In this document: positions 1 to 9,136 of the stretch, one piece after another
Numbering within the stretch: position 1 is the first letter of the stretch
Layout of the letters: the number at the start of each line of letters is the position of its first letter
Assembly: GCA_963751165.1 (NCBI GenBank)
Contig: CAVVTP010000002.1
Span: 62,001-126,000, forward strand
Reading direction: 5' to 3'
DNA length: 64,000 bases
Source of the DNA: Roseiarcus sp963751165
GTDB lineage: Bacteria; Pseudomonadota; Alphaproteobacteria; Rhizobiales; Beijerinckiaceae
Notes under the pieces: generated by a model
Told to the model about the DNA's origin: nothing
The model's input: the letters and a program-made list of their open reading frames with translations, nothing else
Databases searched by the model: none
Program-made: the position numbers and the translations under genes

Positions 1-529
1 TCGTGTCCTTGTCGGCGGCGAGCTGCTTGATGATTTTCGTCGGCCGCGGCGTGGTGGTGATGACCATCTGCGGCTTGTCGCCGAGACGCAGGCCGAACAT
101 CGCCTGGTCGAACGCGTCGGGCCGGCGCCAGGCGGCGAGCTCGTCGCACCAGAGCTTCATATGCTGCTTGCCGCGCAGCCGGTCGGGCTCCTCGGCGGAA
201 AAGAGGAAGCTCATCGCGCCGTTCGGCCATTCGAGCCTCGCGGCGGAGGCGAGATAGCGCGGGCGCTCGTCCTTGCGGCAGCAGTTGAGAATGCCCGAGT
301 CGCCGAGCACCATCACGTCGCGCACATCGTCCGCCGTGGGGCCGATCAGGTTGACGTTCGGATAGGACTGAGACCACAGCCGCACGGCTTCCGCGCCGGC
401 GCGCGTCTTGCCGGCGCCGCGTCCGGCCAGGATGAGCCAGACGATCCAGTCGCCCGGCGGCGGCGCCTGGTCGGGGCGGGCCCAGAACGTCCAGTCGTAG
501 TAGATCTGGGCGCATTCCAGCGGCGACAT
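1..529 (-). pseudogene. Phage terminase large subunit, ATPase part (5' end displaced by IS; runs off window)
   Basis: The minus-strand reading begins MSPLECAQIYYDW, followed by a Walker A motif LAGRGAGKTR and the family stretches GPTADDVRDVM, WPNGAMSFLFSAEEPDRLRG, LWCDELAAWR and TTTPRPTK. These fit Terminase_6-type (gp2-like) DNA-packaging ATPases, which cut and translocate phage DNA into the prohead. The apparent Met at 529 is internal: the true N-terminus lies at 3240-3103, on the other side of an IS insertion. The gene continues beyond position 1, so the nuclease domain is not seen. It is probably non-functional because start and ATPase domain are about 2.6 kb apart. Family assignment is strong; phage versus gene-transfer-agent origin is not settled, though the sequence reads more like phage. 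Confidence 0.85.
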
Positions 530-542
530 TGTGCGCGCGGAC

Positions 543-578
543 TTTTTTTATTATTTTTTTTTTAATTTTTTTTTTTTT
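543..578. other. 36-bp uninterrupted A/T run
   Basis: Thirty-six consecutive A/T bases, mostly T on the plus strand, lie exactly between the terminase ATPase fragment and the end of the IS3 remnant. This is extreme for such a GC-rich window. It may be a decayed IS terminus or an assembly or base-calling artefact. It is not a convincing intrinsic terminator because no GC-rich stem precedes the T run. Confidence 0.6.
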
Positions 579-856
579 GGGTTGGTAACGCGTCAGCGTT
601 GTACATGTACGGGTCGGACGGGTGCGCAGACGGCATTGGGGCGCGGTAGCGTGCGCTGATGAAGACGACGCTGTTGTAGAAGGCGATATATTCGCGATCG
701 GCTTTCGCTCGCGGCGTGGCGTAGCTTGAGATAGATATCTCATACTTCAGCGAGCGCTAGACGCGTTCGATGAAGACGTTGTCTATCTAGCGGTGCGTGT
801 CATGATATGCGCACGCCAGCTCGAGCGACGCGCGGTGAAGGCGGCGGCGGTGAACT

Positions 857-2185
857 GGTTGCTTGGACGCTTCTGTTTGTCAAGCGGCGATTTGGGTGGC
901 GTTGATTCTCTGCGTGTTGGATGATGAGTGTGAAGATTTCTCTGGCGAGGTAGCGCTTCAAAGCGCGTATGGCGTCGAGTTTGGATGTTCGGCGATGGCG
1001 AGCGACATAGTCTTTCGTTTTCTGGTCGGTCCGCAGGCTAGATGGCGATGATGTGGAGTGCGCTGTTGGCGGCGCGATTCGCGCGGTTGAGCGATGCCTG
1101 ACGTTTTTCGAGGATGCAGGAACGGATTACGACACACAGCGACGCGAAACTGGATTTCGAGCGCATCTCTCGGGATTGTGCGGTGTAAGGAGAAGCTGAG
1201 CGGCTCCGACATGGCGATCGAATTACGCGCGACGAGGTTTGGCGCTAGCTCGTCGACGATGGCGGCGATCATGGCGTCGAGGTCGCATCTCGTGTGCAGC
1301 TCGAGGTAACGCGCGCGAGAGACTTGAGGTCGATGCGATAGGCGGAATCCAGATCGCGATAGGCTGTCAGATCGGCGCGAGGACGCTAACGTCGGACGAG
1401 CGGTATGCGCGTCAGGTGCGCAGTTGATGCGCAGGCCGTCAGGGGCGCACACGATGTGTTATGGATCATTTGCAGGGCGACGCGCCTGGCGCTGACGCGT
1501 CTCCGGCAAGCCGTCAGAATCCGAGAGGATTTAATCATGCCGTCCGGCTTCGCGGGTTCACGCGATGGTGTGGAAAGGCGGCGTGAGTGGCATTCTGGGC
1601 GTCGAGATCGTCGTTCTTGCAGCGCCGACGTCGACCTGCTTGTCGGGGGTGGTGACCTCCAGCACCGGAACCTTCGCCTGCTGCATGAAGCGCAAAAGCC
1701 CTGCGCCGTAACTGCCGGTGGATTGATTCTGATGCGGCGCAACTCGCCGAAGGATTGCATCCAGGCCAGCATCTGGCGATAGCCTTGTCGGGTCGTGGCG
1801 AACGACGCGTTCCGAGAACGCGATCCTGCTCATCGACGACTGCTGCGACGTGAAGATCTTGTGCGTATCGACGCCGCCGACGATACGACGCGCCTGCCCT
1901 TCGATGATCGCCATTCCCAGCCTCGGCTTGTCGTGCACGAATGGCTTTGCCGGGACCGAATGCGCGGACAGGACAGTCACGAGACCATGGAGGTCAGGCC
2001 CTTCTCGGGTCACAGGCATCGGCGAGGTAAAGCCTCACCGCGAGGTGTTCGGGCGGCCGACAGGTCCGGGGAAAGACACGGCCGGTCGATCGGAGTGCGG
2101 GTCAGACGCACCGGGCGCCTCGCGGCGCCAGCCTACCAGTCGGTCGATCGGTGTTTGAGTTAGGCCGCGGAAACTGGCGGTTATC
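857..2185 (-). mobile_element. Decayed IS110-family element nested inside the IS3 remnant
   Basis: IS3 orfB is recognisable up to EIFNTD at about 2190 and resumes with its QFT..ARAGVRIS segment from about 855, so the material between is a second insertion. It encodes a broken IS110/IS1111-type transposase on the minus strand. Bases like CCAGTT occur at both borders, and no terminal inverted repeats are apparent, as expected for the family. Borders are good to about 20 bases. Confidence 0.65.
880..1995 (-). pseudogene. IS110-family transposase (multiple frameshifts)
   Basis: Pieces in three minus-strand frames line up with an IS110 transposase in order: VGGVDTHK (RuvC-like DEDD N-terminus) near 1890, MLAWMQSFGELRRI near 1770, GSYGAGLLRFMQQAKV and LEVTTPDKQ near 1700-1640, ARRVALQMIHNT near 1470, DLDAMIAAIVDELAPNLVARN near 1280-1220, and ALKRYLAREIFTL near 960-920. 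At least four frame changes separate them, so no functional transposase can be made. The family is known to use a DEDD transposase that targets specific sites. Similarity is unambiguous although no single ORF is intact. Confidence 0.75.
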
Positions 2186-2747
2186 TCTGACTGTCGGTGT
2201 TGAAAATCTCGGCTTGCCGTATCTGGCCAGTGCTTCTTCCAGCGCAGTAAGGCAGAACGAGGCGTCCATCGTGTTAGAGAGCCGCCAGGAGAGAACAGCC
2301 CGGCTCGCCCAGTCGATGACCGCGACCAGATAGAGGAAGCCCCGGCCGATCGGGATGTACGTTATATCGGCCGCCCAGACCTGGTTCGACGCTCGATCGT
2401 CATGTCGCGCAGGAGGTAGGGATAAATCTTGTGCCCCGGCGCGGGCTTGCTCGTCCTCGGCTTCGGCCCGAGCGCCTCGATCCCCATCAGCCGCATCAGC
2501 CGCCGTACGCGCTTGCGGTCGATCGCAAAACCCTCCTCCGTCAGCGTCCGCGCAATACGCCGGGCGCCGAAGAACGGCCGTGCGGTGAACAGCACGTCAA
2601 TGCGCCGCATCGCCTCAAGGTAGTTGTCGTTGGCCGGTCGCAGTTCGCGATAGACGCCCGAGCGCGCCACGCCGAGCATTGCGCATTGTCGGCGTACCGA
2701 TAAATCGGGGTGATGGCGATCGAGCTTAGCTCGACGGTTCGACGCGC

Positions 2748-3032
2748 TCATTTGCCGAACCTCCTGACGAAAAATCGTTCTCGATCGTCAGCTGGCCAAT
2801 CTTGGCGTGAAGCTTCTCGATCTCGCGCGCCGACGCCGCCTCCGCGTCCACACCACCTCGGATCAAACGCCCGCGCCGCATGGTCCAGCAGCTGCTTCTT
2901 CCAGGCGTAAATCTGGTTGGGATGAACCTGATGGCGCTGCGCCAGGTCGGTTACCGTCGCTTGTTCGCGCAGCGCCTCCAGCGCGATCTTCGCCTTCAGC
3001 GCCGCGTCAATCTTCCGTCTCGTCTTCGTCAT
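2748..3032 (-). pseudogene. IS3-family transposase orfA (HTH_Tnp_1), internal frameshift
   Basis: It begins MTKTRRKIDAALKAKIALEA and contains the helix-turn-helix segment VTDLAQRHQVHPNQIYAWKK typical of IS3-group OrfA, which binds the IS ends. After LLDHAARAFD the frame is lost for about 20 residues (a run of GRGGGVGAR replaces the expected leucine-zipper region). The end RRFGK then abuts the orfB start MSASNRR with the usual overlap. A one-base indel near 2865 is the likely cause. Confidence 0.7.
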
Positions 3033-3102
3033 GCTCCGCTCTGTACTATCCCATTCGGAGCAGATTTCCTCCAACTAGGCAAGTGGTCCAAAAAACGGGG
3101 AT

Positions 3103-3240
3103 TCATTCGCCGAGAAGGCGCGCCCGCTTGTCGAGGCTGAGCGACAGGATATCGCCGATCCGCCGCATCGGCTGACCGGGCCTCGATGAGTGGCGCGCCG
3201 AATGAGAATCGGCGCCGACCTCGACTGTCTGGTCCGTCAT
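3103..3240 (-). pseudogene. Phage terminase large subunit, N-terminal fragment
   Basis: ATG at 3240 overlaps the stop of the small-subunit gene (ATGA), the usual terminase gene arrangement. The 45-residue fragment begins MTDQTVEVGADS and ends LSLDKRARLLGE, where the stop TGA is the first codon of the IS3 end. Joined in thought to the SARTMSPLECAQIYYDW segment at 541-490, it gives a continuous large-subunit N-terminus. This shows the two pieces are one gene cut by the IS. Confidence 0.75.
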
Positions 3241-3656
3241 TCGGAACGGACGTCCGGCTCGTCGAGACGCGCCGCCACCGCGTTGAGCTTGTCGATCAGA
3301 CGCTGACGATCCGCGTCGCCATAGGGCTCGAGAGCCGGACTCGCGCGATTGAAGCCGTGGTAGCGGTCGAACCGGTCGAAAATCCGCAGCGCCCGGTCGA
3401 CCGCCGCCAGTTCGCCGCCGTCGACCCGGTCCATGACGTGCAGACAGAGGTTCTCCAGCCGCGCGATCTGGATCTTGGCGAAATCGGCGAGCGGCGCGAC
3501 CCAGCGCTCGCCGAGCGCCTCGCGCAGGATCGTCTGGGCCTCCTTCGGCGGCAGCCGCTCCCGCGCCGCGATGGCGTCGAGGTCCAGGCCCTCGATGAGG
3601 GCCGCAATCATGCGTCCGGCGCGGACGTCGTCAGATGGGTTGGAGGCGGCGATCAT
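3237..3656 (-). CDS. Terminase small subunit-like protein
   Basis: A 139-residue protein beginning MIAASNPSDDVRAGRMIAAL. Residues 20-45 (LDLDAIAARERLPPKEAQTI) form a short HTH-like region; a helical segment (FAKIQIARLENLCLHVM) and ALRIFDRFDRYHGF follow. This order is seen in short phage or gene-transfer-agent small-terminase-like proteins that recognise DNA for packaging. The ATG at 3656 was preferred over the longer reading frame (to 3797) because a GAG lies 7 bases upstream and the family begins here. Its stop overlaps the start of the large subunit gene. A second protein of similar build sits at 32392-32892. Confidence 0.7.
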   Translation of the reverse strand: MIAASNPSDDVRAGRMIAALIEGLDLDAIAARERLPPKEAQTILREALGERWVAPLADFAKIQIARLENLCLHVMDRVDGGELAAVDRALRIFDRFDRYHGFNRASPALEPYGDADRQRLIDKLNAVAARLDEPDVRSE

Positions 3657-3780
3657 GGGCGCTCTTTTTGGGAAATGGGCGCGCGGCGACCGCCGCCGCT
3701 CGTCCGACGAGCGGACGCGGGGCTTTCCGGCGCTCCAGGGGAAGGGGGAGGCGCTGCAGGCGCGCCTCGCAAAGAAAATG

Positions 3781-3850
3781 CACCGCGAAGGGCGCAAAGG
3801 TCACACGAAGATCACGTGTCCTTAGTGGACCTTGGTGACCTTCGCGGTGA
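3781..3850. repeat. Imperfect inverted repeat between dapD and the terminase genes
   Basis: CACCGCGAAGG followed by GGTCAC at the left (3781-3803) pairs with GTGACCTTCGCGGTG at the right (3836-3850). The structure lies in the 227-base gap after the dapD stop and could form a long hairpin in RNA. It may end dapD transcription or be a dispersed intergenic element. There is no T run, so a Rho-independent terminator is not clear. Confidence 0.45.
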
Positions 3851-3883
3851 ATCCTGTTCCGGCTGCTCGGAGCTTTCGGCGTC

Positions 3884-4741
<858 letters not shown>

Positions 4742-4822
4742 GGAGGCTCCCGGGTTGCGGGGCGAGGGTTTCCGACGCGCCGGGGCGGCTGTCAATGGCG
4801 GCTCTGCGGCGAAGGAGGTCCC

Positions 4823-5206
4823 TCAGCCGGCCCACCGTACGGCGATCTCGTCTCTTGCTCTCATTTTCGCGTCAGCCGTCACCAGCGTCAGCGAGCGATT
4901 CAGACATTGCGCAACCAGCATGCGGTCGAAGGGGTCGCGATGGCTCCAGTCGAGCGCTCCAGCTGTTTCGGCATCGGCGGCGCTGATGTCGAGCTCGACG
5001 AATCCCGCGTCGGCCGCCGCCGTTCGCGGCGCGCCGTCGTATGCGAGCTTTCCGTCGCGCCGTTTGATCGCGATCTCCCAAAACGAGACAGCGCTGACAT
5101 AGACGGTCTGATCCGTGCGCAGAATGAGAGTGCGCGTCCGTTCCGAGAGGCGAGGCGAGCCGGCGTCCAACCAGAGAAACACCTGGGTATCGAGCAGGAA
5201 GCTCAA
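4823..5206 (-). CDS. PIN-domain toxin, VapC type
   Basis: A 127-residue PIN-domain RNase toxin. Acidic catalytic residues are visible: Asp6 (MSFLLDTQVFLW), Glu44 in SFWEIAIK, and the aspartates in RDPFDRMLVAQ and LVTADAKM. VapC-family toxins cleave tRNA or rRNA; the target here is unknown. The gene overlaps the end of the antitoxin gene by four bases (ATGA), so the two are co-translated. Length and residues suggest an intact toxin. Confidence 0.85.
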   Translation of the reverse strand: MSFLLDTQVFLWLDAGSPRLSERTRTLILRTDQTVYVSAVSFWEIAIKRRDGKLAYDGAPRTAAADAGFVELDISAADAETAGALDWSHRDPFDRMLVAQCLNRSLTLVTADAKMRARDEIAVRWAG

Positions 5207-5442
5207 TCCGAACCCTCGAAGTCTCTGATGATCCTCTCGTCTGTCTCATCGAAGTCTTCGGCGATGTAACTGATTTTCATCGCCCCGGACGGCTTGCGTA
5301 TCCGGCTGGGCTTGGGGATCGCCGTCAGGCGCGCCTTCGGGACGCCGTTCTTGGCGATAATGACTTCCTCTCCGCGCTCGGCGGCGTCGACCAGGGCCGA
5401 GAGATGCGTCTTCGCTTCGTAGAGATTGACCGTTCTAGTCAT
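5203..5442 (-). CDS. Phd/YefM-family antitoxin
   Basis: A 79-residue protein, MTRTVNLYEAKTHLSALVDA, with the Phd/YefM N-terminal DNA-binding fold (NLYEAKTHLSALVDAAERGE, then VIIAKNGVPKARL) and an acidic, disordered C-terminus (AEDFDETDERIIRDFEGSD) that would wrap the toxin. It precedes and overlaps the VapC-type gene. Such antitoxins repress their own operon; a 9-bp tandem repeat sits 25 bases upstream of the start. Confidence 0.85.
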   Translation of the reverse strand: MTRTVNLYEAKTHLSALVDAAERGEEVIIAKNGVPKARLTAIPKPSRIRKPSGAMKISYIAEDFDETDERIIRDFEGSD

Positions 5443-5466
5443 GCCTCAACGTAGCCAGGCGGGATC

Positions 5467-5484
5467 AGTTGGTCAAGTTGGTCA
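5467..5484. promoter_or_regulatory. Tandem 9-bp direct repeat upstream of the antitoxin gene
   Basis: AGTTGGTCA occurs twice head to tail, 25 bases upstream of the antitoxin ATG. On the minus strand it reads as two TTGACC-like blocks. The position suits a -35 region or an autoregulatory operator. This is inferred from location only. Confidence 0.35.
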
Positions 5485-5527
5485 AGGTGGTTGATGTCGG
5501 CGCCAAGCCTAAGAAGCGGTAGCGCCG

Positions 5528-5768
5528 CGGCGCGACACTCGGCACGCCGTGGATAATTCGGTTGTCGATGAGACGGCAGGACAGCAGTTTCTCCTCCTTC
5601 AACCGCTGGTTGAACTTCCAGACGTTCGGCTCCGCGGCGCCCGGAAATCTTCGGGCGAACGGCGCTTTGCTGGATCCATGAGATCAAGCGCTCGCTCGAT
5701 CGCGTCGCGCGCGTCGCCCGCAGTCTGCTCCCCGGTTGAGTGGCGACGGTTTCCGACGCGCCGGGGCA
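5528..5768 (-). pseudogene. Truncated, diverged duplicate of the dapD 5' region
   Basis: Minus-strand DNA from about 5768 matches the stretch just upstream of dapD (CCCCGGCGCGTCGGAAACC shared), then resumes inside dapD after a deletion of about 60 bases that removes the start codon and first ~20 codons. Recognisable pieces are GDARDAIERALDLMD, and in a shifted frame PNVWKFNQRLKEE and LLSCRLIDNRII. These match dapD GDVRDAVEKALDLMD, PNSWKVNQWLKKA and LLSFRLNDSRII. There is no start and at least one frameshift, so no product is expected. Confidence 0.8.
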
Positions 5769-5809
5769 GCCTGCAAATGGCGGGCGCCGTATCCGGAGCA
5801 AAGCCGAAC

Positions 5810-7889
5810 TTAGAGTCGAATGATCTCGATCTTTTGCAGCGACAGTGCTGTCTTCTCGGCTGCAAGTCGCGCCACGCACTCGAAAAGCACCGCGTCACGT
5901 TCGACGCAGAAGTCGATGGAAGTGGCGGCGTCCGCGAACTTACACGTCGTCAGCGGATACCCGAACCGGGTCGCAATCGTGACGATCAGGTCGCCCTTGA
6001 GTTCGCCGTGCAAACGAATGCGATACATCCCCCGTGGGAGGAACCAATACGGGCCGTGGAAAGCAACCTGGCCAACGGCCCCTTCGCATTTCAAAATTCC
6101 GTCTTCGACGATTGCCGAACCTAGCGCCAACTGACTGGGATATATGTAAAACCGGGCCCGAGTCAGTTCTTGAAGATCCGGGTCGCCGTTTTTTGCGGCC
6201 AGCGCGTAGCCGTCCCATTGCGCCAAGTCCCCGGCCTTGAACGGGACCAGCGTTGCGGGAGTGGTGACGCCATAGAGACTGAAGCCCAACTTGTCTAAGA
6301 AGCGCTCGATGCCTTTCTCGCTGCCCTGGTTGCGTCCGAGCTTTTCGAACAGGACCTTCACCCGGGTCGAATTGGCGAGGATTTTCTCCATGCCCCGAAG
6401 CGCAGGCAATTCGTGGCCCTCGACGTCGATTTTGACGAGGTCGCAGCAAAAGTCGGCGCCGAAGTAATCGTCCAGTCTAACCACGGTGACGCTTCGATCC
6501 GCCATGGCCTCGATTACGCGGCCTCCGCCAAGATGACCCTCAGGGATCACGAAGCCCATTCGGCCGTTTCTGTCCGATACGCCGACAGCGTGAATTTCGA
6601 TCGTTGCGGCGCCCCGGGCTTCGGCGAGGCCGTTCAGCACTGCGCTTCGGCGAAGGAGTCCGGCCAATCGGATTTGAGGCTCGAATGCATGGACCTTGCC
6701 CAAGGTCATAACCCGCCGGGCGACCTGGAGCGAGAATATGCCCACGTTGGCGCCCAGATCCAAGAAGACAGTATCTGGTCGTACGAAACTCATTATCAGA
6801 TCTATATTGTCCCTTTCGTATATTCTTGCGTCAAGTATATTTGCGGCCGGACCAATTGAGTCAGTCGGGTCGACGAAAATTGGAGTTCTGATCCATCAGG
6901 TATGCCAGTATTGTATCGTTACCGAATTGAATATTCGTTCTGCGTCTGACGAATTCAATTTCATTGATAGCGACATCGAGCTTTGTTGAGATTTCAGACA
7001 GAGATCTGCGGATGGGGTATCCTATCGGGTGTTCGAGAAACGTGTTGTAAGCGTCTATCGTCTTCGACCGCTGTTCCTCTTCCGCTGTCTCAGACGACAG
7101 GGCCAGTGTAAGGGGATCCGACCGAAGGGCTTGAAGCTCGTTCCATGCGAACAAGCTCGGCGAAGGGAACGCAGCGGCGCGTTCGAAATAGCGCGCGGCC
7201 GACGCCGGATCGCGCAGCGACAGCTTGGTGCGGCCGAGAAAAAGGAGCGTGTCCGGATTCTCAGGATCGCGTTCCAGGGCCTTGAGATAGGCCTTTTCCG
7301 CATCTGCCGTCTTTCCGCTCTCCGTGAGACAATGGCCAAGTCGCATCCAGATGGGCGCTGCTTCCGGCCTCAAGCGGAGGAACGCCTCATATGCCTCGAT
7401 CGCCTCGCTCCAGTGTTTCTCGTCTCCGGCCTTCACGGCGGCCGACAAGGCCTCGTCCGCCTGCTTCGCTCGAAGAGCATGAAGCTCCCTGGTTGCGTCC
7501 AGGCTCGGCGAGGCGAACGAGGCGGCGCGTTCGAAATAATACGCGGCCGCCGCCGGATCGTTTAACGCCAGCCTGGTGCGTCCGACGTGAAGAATGATGT
7601 CCGGATTTTCGGGGTCGAGCTCGATGGCCTTGAGGTAAGCCGTCTCAGCCTCGGCCACATCTCCGCTTTCTTTTAGGCAATGGCCGAACTGCGCCCAAAC
7701 AGCTGCTGATTCCGGTCTTAGACGAAGAAACTTGGCGTAGGCCTCAACCGCGTCGCTCCAGCGCTTCTCGTCCCGCGCCTTGTCGCCGGCCGACAAAGCG
7801 CGGCTGGCAGCGCGCGCTATAAAAGGTTTGAGGAAGAAGAACGTCCCGCTATCGGTGTCTCGCTTGTTCAGACTCCCCACATGCGCCAC
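5810..7889 (-). CDS. TPR protein fused to an FkbM-family methyltransferase (one frameshift at a GANTC site)
   Basis: Two minus-strand frames, 7889-6861 (TPR) and a downstream one ending at 5810 (FkbM), join into one 692-residue product if a single base in GAGTTC at 6883-6888 is removed. The join reads LMDQTPIFVDPTDSIGPAAN. Residues ~30-260 hold TPR units (AVEAYAKFLRLRPESAAVWA, AEKAYLKALERDPENPDTL). The FkbM domain has the SAM loop VFLDLGANVGIFSL, then HAFEPQ and VKIDVEGHELPALRGM. FkbM enzymes O-methylate sugars or other small groups. The start is GTG at 7889 with a weak RBS. Read without repair, the FkbM part would start at ATG 6793. Substrate unknown; a surface glycan is likely. Confidence 0.7.
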
Positions 7890-7977
7890 CTGCTTGGACT
7901 AGACCGACTTTCCCCGCACTCCCGAGAAGCGTGTCTGGTTATCTGCCATCTGGGCGCGTTCAATCAGCATATTGCAA

Positions 7978-9122
7978 TCAATAAAAGAGCCAAGCCTGGC
8001 AACCGGGATAATCAGTCCACATGCGCCGATCGGCGCCTCCCATCTCCTTGAAGACATGGTCGAGGCCCTCACGGCTGTAGAGCGAGATATGGCCGTTGTG
8101 CGGGCCGAGATACCACCAATCCCGCCCAAGCAGCTTCGGATCCCACTGCCCGGTCTGAAAGGCGAAAACGCCTGGCGACTTGAGATGCTGGCGAATCTTA
8201 CCGAACACCTCGCGGGGATTCGGAAGATGCTCGATCACCTCGCAGGCCGTGATGACGTGAAATTTTCGGTTTCCCAAGTCCTTGAGGAACCACTCCTTGC
8301 CAAATCTCGGGGGATTGATGTCCGTGCCCCAGACATTCAGCCTGAGATCCTTTCGTCCGGATTCAATAAAGGCGCCGACGCCGCAGCCGAAGTCGAGGAT
8401 CTCGAGCCGATCGAGCCGCTGCTTGAGCATTTCGTTCGCCATCGCGACCAGTCGTAAAGTCTGCGACACGCGACCATACCATTCAGGGTCCTGCTTTTTC
8501 CAGTAGGTATCGTCGTATATCTCCGTGTGATCAGCAACATCCAAAGCGGGCGTAAAGAGAAAATTGCAGTCGCCGCACTGATAATACCAACAATCGTCGG
8601 GATCGTCAGGTATCGGATGGCCCGCCTTCTTGGTGTGCGGCAAACCGAAGACAACACGGGATGTGCCGTTGCATAGCTTGCAGGGCAATATCCGAGGGGT
8701 ACGAGTATCCGCGGCGCTGGAGACGCTGGATTCGAGTCCCGGGCTCTTCGCATAGGCCTCGCCAGCCTCATTGGGCTCTCCGGCGTCCTTCAAGCATTGG
8801 CCGAGTTGGAGCCAGACATTTGCGGCGTCCGGTCTGATGCGGAGGACCGTGCGGTATGCTGCAATTGCATCCGCCGAAAGCTTGTTGTCTCGCGCCCTTT
8901 CGCCGAGGGACAACGCGAGATCGGCCACGCCCGATCTCAGGATTTGAAGTTCCGACGTCTCGTCGGCGGTCGATGACAGAATGGCCCCGGCGCGCTCCAG
9001 ATAGTCCGTGGCCGAAGACGCATCGTCGAGCGCAAGCTTGATGCGTCCAAGTTGAACAAGCGCACTTGCGTCGCCAGGATCGAGTTTCAGTGCCTGGAGG
9101 TAAGCCTTCTCTGCCTCTAGTA
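7978..9122 (-). pseudogene. TPR-methyltransferase gene, 3' part (interrupted by IS630)
   Basis: Continues the reading frame of 11960-10596 after precise removal of the IS630 element and one TA; the restored product is 835 residues. This half starts LEAEKAYLQALKLDP (TPR). It then has a Cys-rich, zinc-ribbon-like region (CKLCNG and CGDCNFLF, 45 residues apart) and a class I SAM methyltransferase domain with LEILDFGCGVGAFI, VWGTDINPP and ITACEVIEHLPNP. The end is CQAWLFY. This is the methyltransferase 11/13 architecture common in glycan or lipid modification clusters. As it stands only a truncated protein could be made from an internal or IS-derived start. Confidence 0.75.
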
Positions 9123-9136
9123 CCGTTGCACAGTGA

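Larger units (their letters stand above)
590..2751 (-). pseudogene. IS3-family transposase orfB (frameshifted and split by IS110)
   Basis: The first 129 residues (2751-2362) read SASNRRAKLDRHHPDLSV, then the HTH_21 region and GPKPRTSKPAPGHKIYPYLL. After a frameshift near 2375 the DDE/integrase core follows: NQVWAADITYIPIGRGFLYL, VIDWASRAVLSWRL and ALEEALARYGKP. It stops at the IS110 border. The C-terminal DNVFIERV..RSLKYE..YIAFYN segment is at about 800-650, with a stop replacing the conserved Trp after IERV. The rve core Asp (AADITY) is present, but the reading frame is destroyed. Confidence 0.75.
541..3105 (-). mobile_element. Decayed IS3-family element inserted in the terminase gene (itself interrupted)
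   Basis: The outer element reads on the minus strand. Its left end is TGAATCCCCGTTTTTTGGAC at 3105-3086, placed exactly where the terminase reading frame stops after LLGE. orfA and orfB follow with several frameshifts. The orfB 3' end (DNVFIERV, then RSLKYE and YIAFYN) is found at about 800-600, separated from the rest by an IS110-type insertion (about 856-2185). The right terminus has been lost in, or replaced by, the A/T run at 543-578. orfA and orfB similarity is clear (IS3 family, IS51/IS150-like); exact ends at the right side are uncertain. Confidence 0.75.
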
